Shown here piece by piece: positions 59,790-64,000 of a stretch of 64,000 nt of DNA. The DNA lies in NCBI GenBank assembly GCA_017514785.1, contig JAFWIO010000076.1, positions 1 through 64,000 of the forward strand, read 5' to 3'. Made by a program: the position numbers and the translations under genes. Position 1 is the first letter of the stretch; each line of letters starts with the position of its first letter. The notes beneath the pieces are model-generated. The model had not been told where the DNA came from. It was given only the letters and a program-made list of their open reading frames with translations, and did no database searches. Source of the stretch: Eubacterium sp. (lineage in GTDB: Bacteria > Bacillota > Clostridia > Lachnospirales > Lachnospiraceae).

Positions 59790-60656
59790 ATGACAATTAT
59801 TGAGGCAATTATACTTGGAATTATACAAGGTTTGGCAGAGTTTTTGCCAATCAGTAGTTCAGGACATTTGGCTATAGCTAAGTTCTTTTTTGGGTTTGAA
59901 AACAACTCAATTTCATTTGATGTTTTCTTACATCTTGGAACTTTGATAGCTGTATTTGCAGTGTTCTATAAAGATGTTATTGAGCTAATAAAAGAGTTCT
60001 TTGGTATTTGCGCAGACATTATTCTTAACTTCGTAACACTTATCGGTGGAAAGAAGAAACCTTTTAGAAAAATTATAAGAACAGCCTACAGAAGATTTGT
60101 AGTGTTAGTTATTGTTTCAACTATCCCTACAGCTATCTTAGGTGTACTTATGAAAGACCTAGTAGAAGAATCAGGAGCTACTTTGCTAATCCCTGGTATC
60201 TGCCTACTAGTGACAGCTGTTATGTTATTTGTCTCAGACTTACTAAAAGATGGAAACAAGACAGAGAAGAACACTTCATGGGCAAATGCATTGTTCATTG
60301 GTGTGTGCCAAGGTATTGCAACAATGCCTGGTATTTCTAGATCAGGAACAACTATCACAGCAGGTTTGGTTTGCGGACTAAAGAGAGACTTTGTAGTTAA
60401 GTACTCATTCTTAATGTCTATACCAGCCATCCTAGGTGCAGTAGTACTAGAGATTCCTGATATGAAAGAGGACTTAACTTCTACACCAGCTATGTGCTAT
60501 GTGGTGGGAGTTATAGTATCAGCCATAGTTGGATACGTTTGTATAAAAGCTATGCTAGTTATTGTTAAGAAAAAGAAATTCAAATATTTCTCATATTACT
60601 GTGCGGCTATTGGTCTTGCAGCAATAATAGGACATTTTGTAATTAGTAATAAATAA
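59790..60656 (+). CDS. uppP: undecaprenyl-diphosphatase
   Basis: Membrane phosphatase that recycles undecaprenyl diphosphate to the monophosphate carrier and gives bacitracin tolerance. The 288 residues contain the glutamate-rich EAIILGIIQGLAEFLPISSSGHLAI and PGISRSGTTITAGL motifs, with about eight hydrophobic segments. It complements uppS in this window by returning the carrier it makes. AAGGAG precedes the ATG. Confidence 0.96.
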   Translation: MTIIEAIILGIIQGLAEFLPISSSGHLAIAKFFFGFENNSISFDVFLHLGTLIAVFAVFYKDVIELIKEFFGICADIILNFVTLIGGKKKPFRKIIRTAYRRFVVLVIVSTIPTAILGVLMKDLVEESGATLLIPGICLLVTAVMLFVSDLLKDGNKTEKNTSWANALFIGVCQGIATMPGISRSGTTITAGLVCGLKRDFVVKYSFLMSIPAILGAVVLEIPDMKEDLTSTPAMCYVVGVIVSAIVGYVCIKAMLVIVKKKKFKYFSYYCAAIGLAAIIGHFVISNK

Positions 60657-60678
60657 TATAAATTGGTGAGGTTTGGAA

Positions 60679-63321
60679 ATGGCAAACAAAAAGTCAAGTA
60701 GTAAAAAGAAAACTACTACAAAGAAAAACACAAAGTCAGCAGCTTCTAAGAGTGCTAGCGCAAAGAAGGCGGCAGAGACTAGAAGAAGAAATGCTGAGAA
60801 AAAAAGAAGAGAGGAAGAAAACAAACTAAGGAAGAAAAAAGTTCTTAGTGAAGTTGGCGTTTGGGTTTCAATCGTTATTGGAATATTCTTACTTCTTTCT
60901 AACTTTGGTGTCTGCGGTGTAGTAGGAAACTTCTTTAAGGACATTATGCTAGGATTGTTTGGAACTATGGGATATTTGTTCCCAATAGTTTTAATCATAA
61001 TCGTAGCCTTACTTACATACAATAAAAAGAAAAACAGAACAGTTATCTTTAGAGTGATAGGAACAGCATTGTTGTTTATCGACCTAACATTGTTCTTCCA
61101 CCTATTCACATACGCTGATGTTGATAGAAATGCCTCATACTTTTACGACCTCGGCAAAGAAGGTGAAGTTTGCGGTGGTGCTATCGGTGGTATCTTAGGT
61201 GGTGCTTTCCACGCAGGACTTGGAATGGTAGGAGCAGTGCTTATTGCAATCGCACTACTTATCGTTTCTGTAGTTATGCTTACTGAAAAATCTATTTCTC
61301 AGTATCTCAAAAACAGAGGCAAGAGCGCTCTTGATAAAGCTAAGGAAGATGCTAAGGCTAGAAGAGAGTTTGCAGAAAGTTATGAGCCAGAAGAGGGTGA
61401 AGATAGAGAGAGCACAAGACGTGGTGTAAACTTTGGCGCTACAGATATGAGTGATCAAAAACCTAAGCGCGGTAGAAAGAAAGCTGCAGAGCCAGCTCCA
61501 GAACCAGCACCAGCAGTGGAAGAAAAGAAGCCAGCTGAAATCAAGATTGCAGGTTTGGATGACCAACCAGTGATAGATGACAGCGAATTTGAGGAGTCTG
61601 ATGAAGTAATTGAAATCAAAGATCCACAACAGAAAAAACTAAATCAAGACGGTGTGCTTCCGGAGCCAGCTGATGATGACAAGGTTCTAAATGGCGAGTA
61701 TGAGCCAAAGCCTCGTGAGGAGATTAGTGCCGATGCTAAATCTGCTATGGAGAGAAAGCCATTTGACGCGGACGCTCCTACAGAGGTAGCTGAAGGTGAA
61801 GAGATGACAGACAAACAAAAACGTTTGGCTGACGAAGGAAAAGTAATTGCACCTACAAAGAAAGTATTTAAATATAAAAAGCCACCAATGACATTGCTAG
61901 CTGATGGCGAAGCAGGTGGTAGTGATGTAACAAGAGCAGAACTTACACAGACTGCTAACAAACTAAAAGATGTGCTTGCAGACTTTGGCGTAAACGTAGA
62001 AGTTTCAAGTGTAAGTAAGGGCCCTGCTGTTACAAGATATGAATTACAACCAGAGCAAGGTACACGTGTTAATAAGATTACAAACCTTGCAGATGATATT
62101 AAACTGGCAATGGCTGCGGAAGATATTCGTATCGAGGCACCAATCCCTGGTAAAGCTGCTGTTGGTATTGAGATTCCAAACAGCGGAAGAGATATGGTTT
62201 ACCTAAAAGACCTTCTAAACACTCCAGAGATTAAGCAGAGCAAGTCTAACTTAGCATTCCCTGCCGGCAAAGACATAGCAGGTAAGGTTGTGATAGGCGA
62301 TGTGGCTAAGATGCCTCATATGCTAATAGCTGGTACAACAGGTGCTGGTAAATCGGTATTTACAAACTCAATTTTGATGAGCGTGCTATATAGAACTACA
62401 CCTAATGACGTTCGTGTAATCGTTATCGACCCTAAGGTAGTTGAGTTCCAGGTATACAACGGAATTCCACACTTGCTATATCCGGTAGTTACTGATCCTA
62501 AGCGTGCTGCAGGTATTCTTAACTGGGCAGTGGCTGAGATGACAAACAGATATAAACAGTTTGCCGATGCCGGAACTAGAGATATTGAAGGATATAACGC
62601 AAAAGTAAAAGCTGGCGTAACTGATGAGAATGGACAACCTCTTGAGAAGATGCCACAGATTTTGATTATTATAGACGAGTTGGCTGACCTTATGATGGTC
62701 GCTGCAAAGGAAGTGGAAGAAGCAATATGTCGTTTGGCACAGTTAGCAAGAGCAGCTGGTATCCATATGGTTATTGCTACACAGCGTCCTTCAGTTGATG
62801 TAATCACAGGTCTTATTAAAGCCAACGTACCATCAAGAGTTGCTCTTACAGTGGCTTCTGGTACAGACTCTAGAACTATTATCGATATGAATGGTGCTGA
62901 GAAACTACTCGGTCTTGGTGACATGTTGTTCTACCCGGCAGGATATGTTAAACCTATCCGTTTGCAGGGCGCATATGTTTCTGAGAAAGAGATTAAGGAT
63001 ACAGTAGACTTTATTAAAGCTAACAGTAGTGAAGCCCAATACGAAGAAGGCATAGATGCAAAGCTTACATCTGATGCTGAGGCAGCTGCAGGCGGCGGAG
63101 ATGAGAGAGACGTTCTCTTTGGCGATGCCGGAAGATTATGTATCCAAAAAGACAAAGGCTCAACTAGTATGATTCAAAGACAGTTTAGAGTTGGTTTCAA
63201 CAGAGCTGCCAGAATTATGGATCAGCTATACGATGCCGGTGTGGTAGGACAAGAAGAGACTAATAAACCTAGAAAGGTTTTGATGAGCTTAGAAGAGTTC
63301 GAAGAAATGCTAAGTCAGTAA
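60679..63321 (+). CDS. ftsK: FtsK/SpoIIIE DNA translocase
   Basis: Membrane-anchored ATP-driven DNA pump for chromosome segregation at the septum or into spores. The 880 residues have a Lys/Ser-rich N-terminus, four TMs (about 52-190), an acidic Pro/Glu linker, and the motor domain with Walker A IAGTTGAGKSVFTNS (about 549), Walker B ILIIIDELADLM and ATQRPSVDVITGLIKANVPSR. The C-terminal gamma winged helix (QRQFRVGFNRAARIMDQL) reads orienting sequences. TTG 60673 is passed over for ATG 60679, given the GAGG spacing. Confidence 0.95.
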   Translation: MANKKSSSKKKTTTKKNTKSAASKSASAKKAAETRRRNAEKKRREEENKLRKKKVLSEVGVWVSIVIGIFLLLSNFGVCGVVGNFFKDIMLGLFGTMGYLFPIVLIIIVALLTYNKKKNRTVIFRVIGTALLFIDLTLFFHLFTYADVDRNASYFYDLGKEGEVCGGAIGGILGGAFHAGLGMVGAVLIAIALLIVSVVMLTEKSISQYLKNRGKSALDKAKEDAKARREFAESYEPEEGEDRESTRRGVNFGATDMSDQKPKRGRKKAAEPAPEPAPAVEEKKPAEIKIAGLDDQPVIDDSEFEESDEVIEIKDPQQKKLNQDGVLPEPADDDKVLNGEYEPKPREEISADAKSAMERKPFDADAPTEVAEGEEMTDKQKRLADEGKVIAPTKKVFKYKKPPMTLLADGEAGGSDVTRAELTQTANKLKDVLADFGVNVEVSSVSKGPAVTRYELQPEQGTRVNKITNLADDIKLAMAAEDIRIEAPIPGKAAVGIEIPNSGRDMVYLKDLLNTPEIKQSKSNLAFPAGKDIAGKVVIGDVAKMPHMLIAGTTGAGKSVFTNSILMSVLYRTTPNDVRVIVIDPKVVEFQVYNGIPHLLYPVVTDPKRAAGILNWAVAEMTNRYKQFADAGTRDIEGYNAKVKAGVTDENGQPLEKMPQILIIIDELADLMMVAAKEVEEAICRLAQLARAAGIHMVIATQRPSVDVITGLIKANVPSRVALTVASGTDSRTIIDMNGAEKLLGLGDMLFYPAGYVKPIRLQGAYVSEKEIKDTVDFIKANSSEAQYEEGIDAKLTSDAEAAAGGGDERDVLFGDAGRLCIQKDKGSTSMIQRQFRVGFNRAARIMDQLYDAGVVGQEETNKPRKVLMSLEEFEEMLSQ

Positions 63322-63325
63322 AATA

Positions 63326-63353
63326 AAAAGGCGAAGGATATCCTTTGCCTTTT
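63326..63353 (+). terminator. probable terminator after ftsK
   Basis: AAAAGGC-G-AAGGA pairs with TCCTT-T-GCCTTTT (one G-T pair). The T-run is short, so read-through is possible. Confidence 0.65.
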
Positions 63354-63393
63354 AACCATATTTAAGAGGAAAAATCTTTAGGAAGGTGAAACG

Positions 63394-64000
63394 ATGAAAA
63401 CAGATATTGAGATTGCTCAAGAAGCAAAAATGATGCCAATAAAAGATGTGGCAGCAAAACTTGGTTTAACAGAAGATGATTTGGAACTTTACGGAAAGTA
63501 CAAAGCAAAGATTTCAAATGATTACTACGACAAAATTAAGAACAACGAAGATGGAAAACTAATTCTAGTTACAGCTATCAATCCAACTCCAGCAGGAGAA
63601 GGTAAGACTACTGTGACAGTGGGACTTGGTGAAGCGTTTGGACAGCTTGATAAAAAGTGTGTTATCGCACTTCGCGAGCCATCCCTTGGACCTTGCTTTG
63701 GTATTAAGGGTGGAGCTGCAGGTGGCGGATACGCTCAGGTAGTTCCTATGGAAGATTTGAATCTTCACTTTACAGGTGACTTCCATGCTATCACTTCAGC
63801 AAACAACCTTTGTGCTGCTATGCTAGATAATTCAATCAAGCAGGACAATGAACTAAACATCGATCCAGAAAAAGTTGTTTGGAAGAGATGTGTGGATATA
63901 AACGATAGAGTTCTTCGTAACATCATAGTTGGACGTGGCCGTGATGTGGACGGAGTAGAAAGAGAAGACCACTTCGTAATCACAGTTGCTTCTGAGATTA
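63394..64000 (+). CDS. fhs: formate-tetrahydrofolate ligase, 5' part
   Basis: ATP-dependent ligase producing 10-formyltetrahydrofolate for one-carbon metabolism, and acetogenesis where that exists. Only the first 202 codons are inside the window; the frame is open to the last base. Visible are [28 protein letters not shown] (ATP-binding P-loop), [24 protein letters not shown] and GDFHAIT, all diagnostic. GGAAGG precedes the ATG. Confidence 0.95.
   Translation, partial: MKTDIEIAQEAKMMPIKDVAAKLGLTEDDLELYGKYKAKISNDYYDKIKNNEDGKLILVTAINPTPAGEGKTTVTVGLGEAFGQLDKKCVIALREPSLGPCFGIKGGAAGGGYAQVVPMEDLNLHFTGDFHAITSANNLCAAMLDNSIKQDNELNIDPEKVVWKRCVDINDRVLRNIIVGRGRDVDGVEREDHFVITVASEI

Noticed and set aside
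62316..62924. Minus-strand ORF of 202 codons opposite ftsK
   Set aside because: Antisense shadow of the conserved FtsK motor; no initiation signals and no recognisable domain.

Overview
The window looks like chromosomal DNA of a low-GC Clostridium-class Firmicute, most probably a gut-type member of the Lachnospiraceae. The reasons are the conserved gene order pyrH-frr-uppS-cdsA-dxr-rseP-ispG-polC ... rimP-nusA-infB-rbfA-nrnA-truB-ribF-rpsO-pnp, a Gram-positive PolC replicase, AGGAGG-type ribosome binding sites, and several secreted proteins ending in a very lysine-rich fibronectin-III-like domain. No insertion sequence, prophage or CRISPR array was seen. Almost every gene is on the + strand; the only clear minus-strand gene is a tRNA-Glu.

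Layout. 1-1.8 kb: micro-ORFs, one with a canonical EF-hand loop, around a methyltransferase and a secreted protein, with a chimeric duplicate micro-ORF at the end. 2.1-3.2 kb: stand-alone DUF1016/YhcG PD-(D/E)XK nuclease, followed by an unassigned structured RNA. 3.4-12.3 kb: two secreted tyrosine-phosphatase-like paralogues and a very large GH81 beta-1,3-glucanase gene cut by one in-frame TAA. 12.4-14.7 kb: Fic protein with a Gln in place of the catalytic His, a small secreted protein, and a TcdA-like enzyme. 14.9-26.1 kb: core operon for UMP kinase, ribosome recycling, undecaprenyl, CDP-DAG and MEP isoprenoid synthesis, site-2 protease and PolC. 26.1-28.5 kb: an accessory island between polC and rimP holding a predicted type III toxin-antitoxin module (tandem-repeat RNA, terminator, CptN/TenpN-like toxin), a nitroreductase, tRNA-Glu(CTC) and an SDR pseudoenzyme. 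28.5-36.5 kb: rimP to rpsO, lacking ylxR and ylxQ between nusA and infB.

36.7-45.4 kb: an accessory block between rpsO and pnp with a DUF4282 membrane protein, a surface protein, an ion-channel subunit, an ArsB/NhaD-type carrier, a cytidylate-kinase-like protein and a GntR-controlled ABC transporter. rpsO and pnp are each followed by the same complex element, an outer stem enclosing three hairpins, with different sequences but conserved architecture. 47.9-58.9 kb: an unusual flavodoxin-fold/ABC-ATPase fusion with its permease, a 1561-residue surface protein with an aerolysin-like segment, a cysteine synthase, and a YhgE/Pip membrane protein. 58.9-64 kb: an isolated HIS6-type HisA, UppP, FtsK/SpoIIIE, and the start of formate-tetrahydrofolate ligase, which runs off the end.

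How the parts fit. UppS and UppP make and recycle the undecaprenyl lipid carrier, Dxr and IspG supply its isoprenoid precursors, and CdsA supplies CDP-diacylglycerol. RimP, NusA, InfB, RbfA, TruB, RpsO and Pnp are transcription, translation and RNA-turnover functions, with visible leader attenuation at rimP and structured leaders at rpsO and pnp. The accessory parts are mostly surface or carbohydrate-active proteins and stress or defence modules set into otherwise conserved gene order. No gene-free stretch exceeds 300 bases. Structures and promoters were found by eye, and family calls were made from recalled motifs without database searches.
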